From Thermus sp. CCB_US3_UF1 (GTDB taxonomy: Bacteria; Deinococcota; Deinococci; Deinococcales; Thermaceae), in contig NC_017278.1 in the NCBI RefSeq assembly GCF_000236585.1, positions 744,001-808,000 of the forward strand: a stretch of 64,000 bases of DNA, read 5' to 3'. Shown piece by piece: positions 45,084-53,311 of the stretch. The position numbers and the translations under genes were made by a program. A model generated the notes under the pieces. The model searched no databases. It saw nothing but the letters and a program-made list of their open reading frames with translations, and was not told the origin of the DNA. The stretch's first letter is position 1, and every line of letters starts with the position of its first letter.

Positions 45084-45089
45084 ATTATG
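45084..45089 (-). promoter_or_regulatory. -10 box CATAAT, probable leaderless helicase start
   Basis: CATAAT, 6-nt spacer, then GTG 45077. It lacks the first T of the consensus. Confidence 0.4.
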
Positions 45090-45093
45090 GGCC

Positions 45094-45717
45094 CTAAAGT
45101 TCCCGCACCCAGACCTCGTGGACCACGGGGTGGCCCCAGTAGGGGGCCCAGAAGGGGCTGGCCCGCTTGGCGTATAGGCGGAAGCCCAAGGCCCGGTAGA
45201 GCTTCCGGGCGGCGGCGTTGGCCCGGGTGGTGGAAAGCTGCACCCCCGGCACCCCCCTGGCCTTCAGGCACTCCAGGAAGGCCCCAAGGAGCACCTTCCC
45301 CACCCCCTGCCCCTGGGCCTTGGGGTCCACGGCGATGTGCAGGTGGGCGGGATAGCGGGCCCTTTGGGCCCGGGGGCTGGGGTAGAGGAGGAGGCGGAGA
45401 AGGTAGCGCAGGTGGGGCAGGGGGGGGCCGTAGGCCCCGAGGAGGAGCCTGAGGAGGAGAAGGGGCAGGCGGGGGAGGAGGTCAAGGGCCAGGGCCAGGT
45501 CGGCGCAGGCCCCCAGGATGTAGCCCACCACCTGGCCCTCGGCCTCGGCCACCAGGCAGCAGCATCCCCGCCTGAGGTAAGGGGCCACGAAGAGCTCCCC
45601 CCACAGCTCGGGGCTGGGGAAGACCCCGGACCCCTCCCGGCCCAGGAGAAGGGTGCGGTGGGAGAGGCAGGCGATGGCCGGGAGGTCTTCGGCCCGGGCC
45701 GGGCGCAGGTGGACCAC
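45094..45717 (-). CDS. GNAT-family N-acetyltransferase
   Basis: The 207-residue protein starts VHLRPARAEDLPAIACL and carries the acetyl-CoA site HIAVDPKAQGQGVGKVLLGAF near 127-147 (Q-G-x-G-x-G/K type), then LSTTRANAAARKLYRALGFR. Acceptor is unknown. GTG 45717 is supported by a leaderless -10. It is upstream of the helicase on the same strand. Confidence 0.85.
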   Translation of the reverse strand: MVHLRPARAEDLPAIACLSHRTLLLGREGSGVFPSPELWGELFVAPYLRRGCCCLVAEAEGQVVGYILGACADLALALDLLPRLPLLLLRLLLGAYGPPLPHLRYLLRLLLYPSPRAQRARYPAHLHIAVDPKAQGQGVGKVLLGAFLECLKARGVPGVQLSTTRANAAARKLYRALGFRLYAKRASPFWAPYWGHPVVHEVWVREL

Positions 45718-45723
45718 AAAGCC

Positions 45724-45729
45724 ATTCTA
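45724..45729 (-). promoter_or_regulatory. -10 box TAGAAT, leaderless start of GNAT gene
   Basis: TAGAAT, 6-nt spacer GGCTTT, then GTG 45717 on the minus strand. On the plus strand TAACCT (45728-45733) overlaps it and may serve the divergent PIG-L gene. Confidence 0.55.
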
Positions 45730-45747
45730 ACCTTTCCCGGGATTAAA

Positions 45748-46833
45748 ATGCCTTCCGTGCGCCGCTTGGCCCCGTGGCAGTGGCTTGTGCTCCTCCTTGC
45801 CCTCTACCTGGGGGTGGCCGAGGGGGTGCGCCTGTGGCTGGGCCTGGTCTGGGCTGAGCGGGTGGCCGTGCTGCTGGCGGTCCTGGGGGTGTGGGCCTTC
45901 GTCAACGGGCGCTTTGTCTTCGCCTACTACCACGCTTTCCTCACCTCCTTCCGGGTGCGGCGCCTGCCCGTGGCCCCGGAGCCCAGTGGGGAGCACCTCC
46001 TGGTCCTGGCCCCCCATCCCGACGACGAGGTGCTGGCAGCGGCGGGGCTCATGCGCCGCACCTTGCGAAGGGGCGGGCGGGTCAGCGTGGTCTACCTCAC
46101 CTCGGGGGATGCCTTTGACCTGGCCGCGGGTAGTCCCCTGCCTTCCAAGGAAGCCATGCGCCGCTTGGCCCTGAGGCGGATGGTGGAGGCCTGGCGGGGC
46201 CTAAAGGTCCTAGGCCTTTCCCGGGAGGACGCCTACTTCCTGGGCTTCCCCGACCAGGGGCTTTTCCACCTTTTCACCACCCACTATTACCTGGCCTACG
46301 AAAGCCCCTACACCGGGCTCAAGGCCGTGGCCTACCCCGGGTGCTACCGCCCGGGGCTGCCCTACACGGGTAAGGCCCTCGAGGCCACCCTGGTGGAGCT
46401 CATGGAGAAGCTCCGGCCCAGCCGCATCCTCCTTCCTAGCCCCCTGGACGCCCACCGGGACCACCAGGCCACCGGGTATTTCGGCATGCAGGCCGCGGCC
46501 TCCTTGGGCCTGGAGGGGCGGCTGGAGTACTACCTGATCCACGGGGGGTACCAGTACCCCCTGCCCAAGGGCCTCCACCCCCGGCTGCCCCTCTACCCGC
46601 CCCCCCGGGGAAGGGGTCTTCCCTGGCGGCGCTTCCCCCTTTCTGAGGAGGAGGTGGGCCTGAAGGAGAAGGCCATAAGGGCCCACCGCAGCCAGATGCG
46701 GCTTCTTGGACGCTTCCTCTTGGCCTTCGTGCGCCAGAACGAGCTCTTCAGCCCCCTCCCCATCCCCGCCAAGGAGGTGCTAGCCGCGGAGGAGGAGGGG
46801 TGGGCCGTCCTCGAGGGGCGGGAGGTCTTCTAG
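45748..46833 (+). CDS. PIG-L family deacetylase with N-terminal membrane segments
   Basis: The 361-residue protein has two hydrophobic segments (WQWLVLLLALYLGVAEG and VAVLLAVLGVWAFVNG) followed by a PIG-L/LmbE domain: LLVLAPHPDDEVLAAAG (zinc site PHPDDE near 95-100) and LLPSPLDAHRDHQATGY (third zinc ligand His). Family members remove N-acetyl groups from GlcNAc-type sugars. Membrane attachment suggests a cell-surface glycolipid or polysaccharide substrate. ATG 45748 is chosen; the longer upstream frame lies in the divergent gene. Confidence 0.85.
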   Translation: MPSVRRLAPWQWLVLLLALYLGVAEGVRLWLGLVWAERVAVLLAVLGVWAFVNGRFVFAYYHAFLTSFRVRRLPVAPEPSGEHLLVLAPHPDDEVLAAAGLMRRTLRRGGRVSVVYLTSGDAFDLAAGSPLPSKEAMRRLALRRMVEAWRGLKVLGLSREDAYFLGFPDQGLFHLFTTHYYLAYESPYTGLKAVAYPGCYRPGLPYTGKALEATLVELMEKLRPSRILLPSPLDAHRDHQATGYFGMQAAASLGLEGRLEYYLIHGGYQYPLPKGLHPRLPLYPPPRGRGLPWRRFPLSEEEVGLKEKAIRAHRSQMRLLGRFLLAFVRQNELFSPLPIPAKEVLAAEEEGWAVLEGREVF

Positions 46834-47301
46834 GCTCTCCAGGCCGAAGACCTCCAGGAAGCGTTCCGTGGTGCCGTAGAGCTTGGGGCGGCCTGGGGCT
46901 TCCTTCTCCCCCACCACCCGGACCAGGTCCCGTTCCAGAAGGCTTTCCAGCACCCCCTCCACGCTCTTCCCCCGCATGGCCTCCAGCTCCGCCCGGGCCA
47001 CGGGCTGGTGGTAGGCGATGAGGGCCAGGACCTCCAGGGCGGCCTTGGAGAGCCTTGGAGGGGAGGGCTTGAGGACCCGCTCCACCGCGGGCAGGGCCTC
47101 GGGGTGGACCAGGAGCCGCCACCCCCCCGCCACCCGCTCCAGGGCCACGCCCAGGTGCCCCTCCTTGAGGTCGGCCTCGAGGGCCTTCAGGGCCCGCAGG
47201 ACCGCCTCCTCCGGGTGGCCCAGGGCCCGCAACTCCTTGAGGCTCACGGGCCTCCCCGCGGCGAAGAGCACCGCCAGGATCTCCGCCTTCAGGCTAGGCA
47301 T
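46780..47301 (-). CDS. scpB: segregation and condensation protein ScpB
   Basis: ScpB is the winged-helix kleisin partner in the SMC-ScpAB condensin. The 173-residue protein shows LAVLFAAGRPVSLKELRALG, LSKAALEVLALIAYHQPVARAELEAMRG (read as ALEVLALIAYHQPV, the diagnostic block) and DLVRVVGEKEAPGRPKLYGTTERFLEVF. The 3' end overlaps the convergent PIG-L gene by 54 nt. It overlaps tsaC upstream by 8 nt. Confidence 0.94.
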   Translation of the reverse strand: MPSLKAEILAVLFAAGRPVSLKELRALGHPEEAVLRALKALEADLKEGHLGVALERVAGGWRLLVHPEALPAVERVLKPSPPRLSKAALEVLALIAYHQPVARAELEAMRGKSVEGVLESLLERDLVRVVGEKEAPGRPKLYGTTERFLEVFGLESLEDLPPLEDGPPLLLRG

Positions 47302-47887
47302 CCCGAAGGTAGGGCCGCAGGGCCTCCTTGGGGATGGCCCCTTCCCGCAGGACCTCCCCCGTGCGCAGGTCCACCACGCTGGAGGCCAGCCCCCCGGCCT
47401 CCCCGGGGAAGACGTAGTCCACGGCGAAGGCCCGGGCCTCGGCCTCGGTGCGCACCGGGGGTTCCCCGCTCCTGTTGAGGCTGGTGGCCGCGGCGTACCC
47501 GCCCACCCGCCGCAGGAGTTCCCTCAGCCAGGGGTGGTCAGGCATCCTTAAGCCCACGGAGCCGTCCTGGCTGATCCACGGGGGGATGTTCCGCCCGGGA
47601 ACCACCACGGTGAGCCCTCCGGGCCAGAAGGCCTCGGCCAGGCGGAGGAAGCGGTCCCTCAGCTCCCCCAGCTCCGTAAGCCCCAGGGCGCTTTCCAGGT
47701 CGGCCACCAGGACCTGGAGGGGCTTCTTCTCTTCCCGCCCCTTGAGGGCGTAGATGCGGCGGCAGGCGGCCTCGTCTTCCATCCGGGCCATCACCCCGAA
47801 GACCGTGTCCGTGGGGAAGGCCACGAGCCCTCCCCGCTTGAGGACCTCCGCCGCTTCGGCCAGCTCCTTCTGGTATACTTCTTCCAT
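47294..47887 (-). CDS. tsaC: threonylcarbamoyl-AMP synthase (Sua5/YrdC/YciO family)
   Basis: The 197-residue YrdC-domain protein makes threonylcarbamoyl-AMP for tRNA t6A37. GGLVAFPTDTVFGVMARM near 19-36 and the YALKGREEKKPLQVLVAD block carry the KR/ST-type active site in variant form; YciO-like function cannot be excluded. ATG 47887 overlaps the divergent pilC start codon (CATG). TATACT lies 11 nt upstream, inside pilC. Confidence 0.85.
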   Translation of the reverse strand: MEEVYQKELAEAAEVLKRGGLVAFPTDTVFGVMARMEDEAACRRIYALKGREEKKPLQVLVADLESALGLTELGELRDRFLRLAEAFWPGGLTVVVPGRNIPPWISQDGSVGLRMPDHPWLRELLRRVGGYAAATSLNRSGEPPVRTEAEARAFAVDYVFPGEAGGLASSVVDLRTGEVLREGAIPKEALRPYLRDA

Positions 47888-47904
47888 GCCAGTCTACCAG
47901 TATA
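47874..47904. promoter_or_regulatory. interleaved divergent promoters of pilC and tsaC
   Basis: On the plus strand TATACT (47874-47879), preceded by TGG, is 6 nt from pilC ATG 47886. On the minus strand TATACT (47904-47899) is 11 nt from tsaC ATG 47887. Each box lies inside the other gene's coding sequence. Confidence 0.6.
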
Positions 47905-49106
47905 AGGCCCGGGATCGGCAGGGCCGCCTGGTGGAGGCCACCATTGAGGCGGAGGACCTGCGCACCGCCGCCCGGCTCCTGCGTGACCGGGGCCTTTTCG
48001 TGGCCGAGATCAAGGAGCCCGGCCGGGGCCTGCAGGCGGAGGTCCGCCTTCCCGCCCTGGAGCGGGGTCCAGGCCTGAAGGACCTGGCCATCTTCTCCCG
48101 GCAGCTCGCCACCATGCTGGGGGCGGGCCTTACCCTCCTCCAGTCCCTGGCCATTCTGGAGCGGCAGACGGAGAACAAGAAGTTCCGGGAGATCCTCAAA
48201 CAGGTGCGCACGGACATCGAGGGGGGCCTGGCCTTCTCCGATGCCCTGGCCAAGCACAAGCTCTTCTCCCGGCTTTACGTGAACCTGGTGCGGGCCGGGG
48301 AGACCTCGGGCGGTCTGGACGTGATCCTGGACCGCTTGGCCAGCTTCCTGGAGAAGGAGCTGGAACTCAGGGGCAAGATCCGCAGCGCCATGACCTACCC
48401 CATCATCGTCTTCGTCTTCGCCGTGGGCGTGGCCTACTTCCTCCTCACCGGCATCGTGCCCCAGTTCGCCCAGATCCTCACGGACCTCGGCTCGGAGCTC
48501 CCCCTGCTCACCCGCTTCCTGATTGCGGTTTCCAACTTCCTGCGGGCCGCCACCCTGCCCCTTCTCCTCTTGGCCGTGGTCCTCTTCTTCGTCTACCGCT
48601 GGTACTACGGCACCCCCCAGGGGCGGAAGGTCATCGACCGGATCAAGCTCCGCATCCCCGTCTTTGGCAACCTGAACCGAAAGACGGCCGTGGCCCGCTT
48701 CTCCCGTACCCTGGCCCTCCTCATGAGTAGCGGGGTGAACATCGTGGAGTCCTTGGACATCACCAAGGGCACCGCGGGCAACGTGGTGGTGGAGGAGATC
48801 GTGGAGGCGGCCAAGCTCCGCATCCAGCAGGGCGATCCCTTGAACCTGACCCTGGCCCAGCACCCCTTCGTCTTCCCCCCCATGGTGAGCTCCATGGTGG
48901 CCATCGGCGAGGAGACGGGGGCCTTGGACACCCTGCTCTCCAAGATCGCCGACTTCTACGAGCGGGAGGTGGACGAGGCCGTGGCCAGCCTCACCGCGGC
49001 CATTGAGCCCCTCATGATCATCTTCCTGGGGGTGATCGTGGGCCTGATCGTGGCCGGGATGTTCCTGCCCCTTTTCCGCATCATCGGCACCCTCTCCGCG
49101 CAATAA
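47886..49106 (+). CDS. pilC: type IV pilus inner-membrane platform protein PilC
   Basis: PilC is the integral platform of the type IV pilus and DNA-uptake machine. The 406-residue length equals the Thermus protein. Two T2SF/GspF repeats are visible: LKDLAIFSRQLATMLGAGLTLL with SGGLDVILDRLASFLEKE, and TAVARFSRTLALLMSSGVNIVESL with ETGALDTLLSKIADFYE. Three membrane segments follow the usual pattern. MPVYQYKARDRQGR is the expected start. Confidence 0.97.
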   Translation: MPVYQYKARDRQGRLVEATIEAEDLRTAARLLRDRGLFVAEIKEPGRGLQAEVRLPALERGPGLKDLAIFSRQLATMLGAGLTLLQSLAILERQTENKKFREILKQVRTDIEGGLAFSDALAKHKLFSRLYVNLVRAGETSGGLDVILDRLASFLEKELELRGKIRSAMTYPIIVFVFAVGVAYFLLTGIVPQFAQILTDLGSELPLLTRFLIAVSNFLRAATLPLLLLAVVLFFVYRWYYGTPQGRKVIDRIKLRIPVFGNLNRKTAVARFSRTLALLMSSGVNIVESLDITKGTAGNVVVEEIVEAAKLRIQQGDPLNLTLAQHPFVFPPMVSSMVAIGEETGALDTLLSKIADFYEREVDEAVASLTAAIEPLMIIFLGVIVGLIVAGMFLPLFRIIGTLSAQ

Positions 49107-49533
49107 GCCTTTCCGCCACCTCCGGGGGAACCGGCATGACGGAAAGCCGGTTCCCCCGCCGCACCAGGGGGTGGTCTTGGGGGAAGCAGGGCCGGAGGGC
49201 TTGCAGGGGGATGAGGGGCCAGGCTTCCACGAAGGCCACCTCCACCGTGTACCAGCGGGGCTTTTCCCGGGTGGCCTTGGGGTCAAAGTAGGGGCTTTCC
49301 GGGTCAAACTGGGTGGGGTCGGGGAGGCCCGTCCGCACCACCCGGCACAGCCCGGCGATGCCGGGAGGGGTGGTGCTGGAATGGTAGAAGAAGCAGAGGT
49401 CCCCCTTCTGCATCCTGAGCAGGTAGTTCCGGGCCTGGTAGTTCCGCACCCCGTCCCAAAGGGCCCGGCCTTCCCTTTCCAGGTCCTGGATGCTGTAGAC
49501 CTGGGGTTCGGACTTGAGGAGCCAGTAGGCCAT
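49081..49533 (-). CDS. EVE (PUA-like) domain protein
   Basis: The 150-residue protein is a full EVE domain: MAYWLLKSEPQVYSIQDLE, LWDGVRNYQARNYLLRMQKGDLCFFYHS (read as WDGVRNYQARN and GDLCFFYHS) and KPRWYTVEVAFVEAW. EVE domains bind modified bases in DNA or RNA. It stands alone. The end overlaps convergent pilC by 26 nt. Confidence 0.9.
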   Translation of the reverse strand: MAYWLLKSEPQVYSIQDLEREGRALWDGVRNYQARNYLLRMQKGDLCFFYHSSTTPPGIAGLCRVVRTGLPDPTQFDPESPYFDPKATREKPRWYTVEVAFVEAWPLIPLQALRPCFPQDHPLVRRGNRLSVMPVPPEVAERLIARRGCR

Positions 49534-49540
49534 GGGCCAA

Positions 49541-49546
49541 AGTCTA
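49541..49546 (-). promoter_or_regulatory. -10 box TAGACT, leaderless start of EVE gene
   Basis: TAGACT, 7-nt spacer, then ATG 49533 on the minus strand. Confidence 0.5.
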
Positions 49547-49576
49547 AAGGCTTAGGCGCTCTTGGGCGTGGGAGGC

Positions 49577-49881
49577 ATGCGTACCGCCCTCCCGGGGCTT
49601 TTCCTTTTCGCTTGTGCCCTGGCCCTCTCGCATCCAGGGCCACCCAGGCCACCTCCTGCCAGACCGCTTTCCTTGGGGGATGTACGCCTTCTTCCTGGGG
49701 GGCGGCTGGACCGCCTGGGGTTCTCCTGGCTGGAGGGGGTTTCCCTCACCGCCCTCCGTGAGGGTGGAGCCCCCCTTGCCGGAGGCCGCCTGGGGCTTCG
49801 GGGCTTGACCGGGGCCCTGCCCGGGCCCCCAACCCCGTGCGCCCAGCCGCCTCCTGCGCCTCCCTTTGGTAGCCTTGGGGC
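49577..49881 (+). pseudogene. probable remnant of a secreted esterase-like protein
   Basis: About 300 bp between the EVE gene and glcD contain an open frame from ATG 49577 with a signal-peptide start (MRTALPGLFLFACALALS) and LSLGDVRLLPGGRLDRLGF, which resembles the beginning of exported esterase-like-phytase proteins. It then becomes proline-rich and has no stop before running into glcD. Codon choice is looser than in neighbours. I read it as a decayed 5' fragment; chance is possible. Confidence 0.3.
49870..49875 (+). promoter_or_regulatory. -10 box TAGCCT, leaderless start of glcD
   Basis: TAGCCT, 6-nt spacer TGGGGC, then ATG 49882. Confidence 0.5.
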
Positions 49882-51231
49882 ATGGGGGTTTGGGAGAAGG
49901 CCAGGGAGGAGTTGCGCGGGCTTTTCGGGGGAAGGGCCCTCCTCGCCCGGGCGGAGAAGGAGGTCTACCGCTACGACGCCATCCTGGTGGGGCCCGAGCC
50001 CCTGGCCGTGGTCCTTCCCCAAAGCCGGGAGGAGGTCCAGGCCCTGGTGCGCCTGGCCCGGCGCCACAGCCTACCCCTGGTCCCCCGGGGGGCAGGAAGC
50101 GGCCTTTCCGGCGGGGCGGTGCCGGGGGAAGGGGCGGTGGTGGTGGCCTTCACCCGCATGACCCGCCTGGAGCTGGACCCCAAGGCCCAGACCGCCTGGG
50201 CCGAGCCCGGGGTGACCACGGCCCGCATCGGCGAGGCCGCCCGGCCCTTCGGCCTCTTCTACCCCCCGGATCCCGCCTCCTACCGCACCAGCACCCTGGG
50301 GGGAAACCTGGGGGAGAACGCGGGGGGGCCCCTGTGCTTCAAGTACGGGGTCACGGGGGATTACGTGTTGGAGCTGGAGTGGGTGGATGCCTGGGGGGAG
50401 GTCCACCGCCTGGACCGGAAGGCCTACGACCTGCCCGGCCTCCTCATCGGCGCCGAGGGCACCTTAGGCCTCCTGACCGGGGCCAGGGTGCGGCTTCTGC
50501 CCCTGCCCCCCCACCGGGCCACCCTTATGGCCGCCTTCCCCGAGGTGGGGGCCTTGGCGGAAGCGGTTTCCCAGGCCATCGCCCAGGGGGCGGTGCCGGC
50601 CAGGCTGGAGTTTTTGGACCCGGCCTGCGTGGAGGCGGTGGAGGACTACCTGGGGATGGGCCTGCCCCGGGGGCAGGCCCTCCTCCTGGCGGAAACGGAC
50701 GGGGAGGACCTGGAAGCCGTCCTGGAAGAGCTTGCCCTCCTGGAGGAAACCGCCCGCTCCTTTGGCGCCCAGGTGCGGCGGGCCCGGGACGGGGCCGAGG
50801 CCGAGGCCCTCTGGCAGGCCCGGCGGGCGGTGAGCCCGGCCCTGGGCCGCATCCGCCCCAAGCGGGTCAACGAGGACATCGCCGTGCCCCGCTCCGCCCT
50901 GCCCCAGGTGGTGCGGGAGATCCGGGCCTTGGGGGAAGCCTTTGGCCTCGTGGTGGTCCAGTTCGGCCACATCGGGGATGGGAACCTGCACCCCAACATC
51001 CTCTTTGACCCCCGGCGGGAAAGCGAGGAACGGGTCTGGGCCCTGGCCCATGAGATCGCTCGCGTGGCCCTGCGGCACGGGGGGGTGCTTTCCGGGGAGC
51101 ACGGCATCGGGCTCATGAAGCGGAAGTTCATGGCCGAGGCCTTGGACCCCGCCACCCTCGAGGCCCTGGAGGCGGCCAAGAAGGCCCTGGACCCCTGGGG
51201 GGTGATGAACCCGGGGAAGCTCCTCCCCTGA
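49882..51231 (+). CDS. glcD: FAD-linked oxidase, GlcD subunit type
   Basis: The 449-residue flavoprotein has the PCMH-type FAD domain: [20 protein letters not shown] near 74-93, [23 protein letters not shown] (read as [13 protein letters not shown]) and [12 protein letters not shown]. The C-terminal cap ends with [14 protein letters not shown] and [13 protein letters not shown], typical of glycolate/D-lactate oxidases. No glcE or glcF lies adjacent, so it may work alone or with distant subunits. Confidence 0.9.
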   Translation: MGVWEKAREELRGLFGGRALLARAEKEVYRYDAILVGPEPLAVVLPQSREEVQALVRLARRHSLPLVPRGAGSGLSGGAVPGEGAVVVAFTRMTRLELDPKAQTAWAEPGVTTARIGEAARPFGLFYPPDPASYRTSTLGGNLGENAGGPLCFKYGVTGDYVLELEWVDAWGEVHRLDRKAYDLPGLLIGAEGTLGLLTGARVRLLPLPPHRATLMAAFPEVGALAEAVSQAIAQGAVPARLEFLDPACVEAVEDYLGMGLPRGQALLLAETDGEDLEAVLEELALLEETARSFGAQVRRARDGAEAEALWQARRAVSPALGRIRPKRVNEDIAVPRSALPQVVREIRALGEAFGLVVVQFGHIGDGNLHPNILFDPRRESEERVWALAHEIARVALRHGGVLSGEHGIGLMKRKFMAEALDPATLEALEAAKKALDPWGVMNPGKLLP

Positions 51232-51269
51232 ACCGGTTTATTTTTCACAGCGCTTTTACGGATCCCTCT

Positions 51270-51275
51270 TAGGCT
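51270..51275 (+). promoter_or_regulatory. -10 box TAGGCT, leaderless start of diguanylate cyclase
   Basis: TAGGCT, 6-nt spacer GGTGGC, then ATG 51282. Confidence 0.5.
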
Positions 51276-51281
51276 GGTGGC

Positions 51282-52247
51282 ATGGCGGACCTGGAGGGCC
51301 ACCTGGCGCGGGGGCTTTACCTCTTCACCTGGGCCGGCCTTGCCCTGGGGGTGGGGCTTCAGGTGGCCGCCTTTCCCCCTCGCGGCCTGGCCCTTTGGGG
51401 GTACGGGGTCTTTGCCCTTCTCTTCCTCTTGGCCTTTCGCCAGGGCCCAAGGAAGGCTCCCCGCCTCCTCACCCACGCCCTGGGGGGGTATCTGGTCTTT
51501 GAGGCGCTTAGGGTGCCGGAAAGCGGCTACCTGGTGGGCTTTTGGAGCCCCGCGGTCTACCTCATGGCGGCCTTTGGCTACCGGATGGAGTGGGCCCTGG
51601 CCTACGGCCTGGGCTGGGGCACCCTCCTCCTTGGGGCTATTCTCCTCCGCCAGGGCCTCAGCCTCCCTTGGCTCCACCTGGCCCTGGCCCAGCCCATTCT
51701 CCTCAGCCTCGCCCTCCTCCTGGCCCGTTTCCGCGAGCTCAAAGGCCAGGTGCGCTTCTGGCAGGAGCAGGCCCTCACGGATCCCCTCACCGGCCTGCCC
51801 AACCGCCGGGCCCTGGAGATGGCCCTGCGGCGGGAGGCGGCCCGGGTGGAGCGGGGCGAGGCGGCTTTCAGCCTGGTCCTCCTGGACCTGGACGACTTCA
51901 AGAAGGTCAACGACCAGAAGGGCCACGAGGAGGGGGACCGCCTCCTAAAGGAGGTGGCCCGGTACCTGGTGGCCCACGTGCGCCAGGGGGACCTGGTGGG
52001 GCGTTGGGGCGGGGAGGAGTTCGCCCTCCTCCTGCCCCACACCCACGCCCTGCAGGCGGATCGGCTGGCGGAGAGGCTCCGCTTGGGCCTCGAGGCCTTG
52101 GGGGTTAGCGCCAGCTTCGGCGTGGCCACCTACCGGGGGGATTTGGAAGACCTCTTCCGCCGCGCGGACCGGGCCCTTTACCGGGCCAAGGAGGGGGGGA
52201 AGAACCGGGTGGTGCGGGCCACGGGGGAGGATCAGGGAAGCCGGTAG
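51282..52247 (+). CDS. membrane-bound diguanylate cyclase
   Basis: The 321-residue protein has about five or six N-terminal membrane segments (residues 10-150) and a C-terminal GGDEF domain: [16 protein letters not shown] near 167, [12 protein letters not shown] near 200 and the active site [13 protein letters not shown] near 240. It should make cyclic di-GMP. There is no obvious RxxD inhibitory site. It overlaps convergent tyrA by 16 nt. Confidence 0.92.
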   Translation: MADLEGHLARGLYLFTWAGLALGVGLQVAAFPPRGLALWGYGVFALLFLLAFRQGPRKAPRLLTHALGGYLVFEALRVPESGYLVGFWSPAVYLMAAFGYRMEWALAYGLGWGTLLLGAILLRQGLSLPWLHLALAQPILLSLALLLARFRELKGQVRFWQEQALTDPLTGLPNRRALEMALRREAARVERGEAAFSLVLLDLDDFKKVNDQKGHEEGDRLLKEVARYLVAHVRQGDLVGRWGGEEFALLLPHTHALQADRLAERLRLGLEALGVSASFGVATYRGDLEDLFRRADRALYRAKEGGKNRVVRATGEDQGSR

Positions 52248-53311
52248 CCCGCCCCCAGCAGGACCCCCCTTGCCCTTTCCCGTTCCTCCCGGGTGGCGAA
52301 GGAGAGGCGCAAGGCCCCGGCGGCCTCGCGGATGGTCAGGACCTCGATGTCCTTGATATTCACCCCTGCCTCCCCTAAGGCGGTGGCGATGCGGGCGATC
52401 TCCCCCGGGCGGTCCGGCACCTGGACCACCAGGTCATGCATCTCGGGCAGGAGGCTGCGGCGGACGATGGGCAGGCTGTCCCGGGTGCGCTTGGCGGCCT
52501 CGGCGGCTTCTAGGAGGGCCTCGGGCGCCTCCAGGAGGCCTTCCAGCTCTAGAAGCACGGCCCGCAGCTCCTCTATGGCCTCCTTGAGGGCCTCCTTGTT
52601 CTCCACCACCATGTCCCGGCTCATCCGGGGGCTGCCCGAGGCCACCCGGGTGAGGTCGCGAAAGCCCCCCGCGGCCAGGAACATGAGGAGGTCCCGGTGG
52701 GGGTGCTGCGCCACCATGCGGTTTAGGGCCACGGCCAGGAGGTAGGGGAGGTGGGAGATGCGGGCCACCAGGCGGTCGTGGAGTTCCGGGGGCATCTCCA
52801 GGGGGTAGGCCCCCAGGGCCTCCACCAGGCCGCGCACGGCCTCTCGGGCCCGGGGGCTGGTCCTTTCCGTGGGGGTCAGGACCCAGACCGCGTTTTGCAG
52901 CAGGCCGGCGTGGGCGTTTTCCACCCCGGCCCGTTCGCTGCCCGCCATGGGATGCCCCCCCAGGAAGTGGGGGAGGAGGCCTTCCAGGATGGCCACCACC
53001 TTGCCCTTGACGCTTCCCACATCGGTCCAGAGGCTTTCCGGATGGGCCAGGGGGGCGAGGGCTTGGGCCAGGCCGGGAAGGGCCCCCACCGGGGCCGCCA
53101 GGACGCCCAGGGAAAGCTCCCCCACCCAAGGGCCCAGCTCCGCGTGCACCCGGTCCGCCACCCCCAGGAAGAGGGCCTTCTCCAGGGCCAGGGGGTCCTG
53201 GTCGTAGGCGTGGACCTCCTCGGCCAGAAACCGCTCCTTGAGCCCCAGGGCCACGCTTCCCCCCAGGAGGCCCACCCCGAAGATGCCTACCTTGGCGAAA
53301 AGGGGCTTCAT
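52232..53311 (-). CDS. tyrA: prephenate dehydrogenase with ACT domain
   Basis: TyrA oxidises prephenate to 4-hydroxyphenylpyruvate in tyrosine synthesis. The 359-residue protein has VGIFGVGLLGGSVALGL (NAD site) near 7-23, HPMAGSERAGVENAHAGL with catalytic His near 120 and a C-terminal ACT domain (LVVQVPDRPGEIARIATALG near 292). ATG 53311 overlaps the aroF stop (ATGA). It is cotranscribed with aroF, so the upstream attenuator should control it too. Confidence 0.94.
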   Translation of the reverse strand: MKPLFAKVGIFGVGLLGGSVALGLKERFLAEEVHAYDQDPLALEKALFLGVADRVHAELGPWVGELSLGVLAAPVGALPGLAQALAPLAHPESLWTDVGSVKGKVVAILEGLLPHFLGGHPMAGSERAGVENAHAGLLQNAVWVLTPTERTSPRAREAVRGLVEALGAYPLEMPPELHDRLVARISHLPYLLAVALNRMVAQHPHRDLLMFLAAGGFRDLTRVASGSPRMSRDMVVENKEALKEAIEELRAVLLELEGLLEAPEALLEAAEAAKRTRDSLPIVRRSLLPEMHDLVVQVPDRPGEIARIATALGEAGVNIKDIEVLTIREAAGALRLSFATREERERARGVLLGAGYRLP

